Part shown: positions 6,361 through 6,533 of the stretch, in pieces
How the letters are laid out: every line of letters starts with the position of its first letter
Numbering within the stretch: position 1 is the first letter of the stretch
Origin: Lentisphaerota bacterium
Lineage (GTDB): Bacteria; Verrucomicrobiota; Kiritimatiellia; RFP12; JAAYLN01
Assembly: GCA_012514915.1 (NCBI GenBank)
Contig: JAAYZJ010000295.1
Span: forward strand, 1 to 6,533
Length of the DNA: 6,533 bases
Direction of reading: 5' to 3'
Program-made: the position numbers and the translations under genes
Notes under the pieces: model-generated
Told to the model about the DNA's origin: nothing
What the model saw: only the letters and a program-made list of their open reading frames with translations
The model's database searches: none

Positions 6361-6533
6361 TGTTGCGGGCAAAGCTTCCCGCCAGCGCCCCCGACACTTA
6401 ACCCCCTTCTGAGCGTTTGTGGCCACTCGCTTGACCCTCTTGATCGCCGCCACTTCATCCGTTGTCGTGCTCCGTAATCGTGTTTGATATTCCGCGCGAA
6501 AGGCAGCCAACCCTGCGGATCGGCGGAGACGCC
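6361..6533. other. Non-coding tail, probably decayed intergenic repeats
   Basis: No credible gene is seen. A small stem GCGGG/CCCGC (6365-6369 with 6378-6382) lies next to the foldback element. Read on the minus strand, 6459-6485 gives a loose run of 6-7-base units of the form NNACGA (ACACGA, TTACGGA, GCACGA, CAACGG). Further along that strand is GTGGCCAC (6419-6426 on the + strand). A degenerate ACGA-rich run followed by GTGGCCACAAA recalls dispersed intergenic sequence in PVC genomes. The reading frame across it on the minus strand is compositionally odd (rich in Arg and Gly) and runs through the inverted repeat, so it is not treated as a gene. Confidence 0.4.

Noticed and set aside
5983..6510. 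Minus-strand frame of 175 codons over the right intergenic region
   Set aside because: It crosses both arms of the inverted repeat and overlaps the conserved end of the esterase gene. Its composition matches spurious genes over repeats.

Overview
The window comes from a high-GC bacterium. The best guess is a member of the PVC group (Kiritimatiellota, Lentisphaerota or Verrucomicrobiota). This rests on the style of the EF-G-like protein, the oversized solute-binding protein, and the decayed GC-rich intergenic repeats at the right end. It is an inference from recalled pattern, not a database result.

Layout, all genes on the + strand: (a) 1-250 is a non-coding leader with a plausible sigma70-type promoter (131-159, extended -10), a GC-rich hairpin (177-206) and a Shine-Dalgarno that favours the second of two adjacent ATGs. 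(b) 251-2290 encodes an EF-G-like translational GTPase with altered G3, G4 and G5 motifs. (c) 2310-3392 encodes an ABC import ATPase of the iron/polyamine/sugar type with a C-terminal TOBE region. (d) 3389-5161 encodes a large, membrane-anchored extracellular solute-binding protein whose GTG start overlaps the ATPase stop. (e) 5176-6177 encodes an alpha/beta hydrolase resembling carbohydrate esterase family 15, with no signal peptide. (f) 6178-6533 contains no convincing gene. It holds a weak terminator-like hairpin, a 25-bp perfect inverted repeat around a 93-nt spacer, and a low-complexity stretch that looks like decayed intergenic repeats.

The gaps between genes are 19 nt, -4 nt and 14 nt, so the four genes are probably one transcript. 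The ATPase and binding protein clearly form an import system, but no permease is encoded in the window. The esterase could act on an imported ester-bearing compound such as a uronic acid ester, which is a speculative link. The EF-G-like gene may simply share the promoter. Nothing here amounts to a demonstrated new system. The points most worth following are the degenerate GTPase motifs, the permease-less pair, the cytoplasmic CE15-like protein with Cys where Glu is usual, and the foldback repeat.
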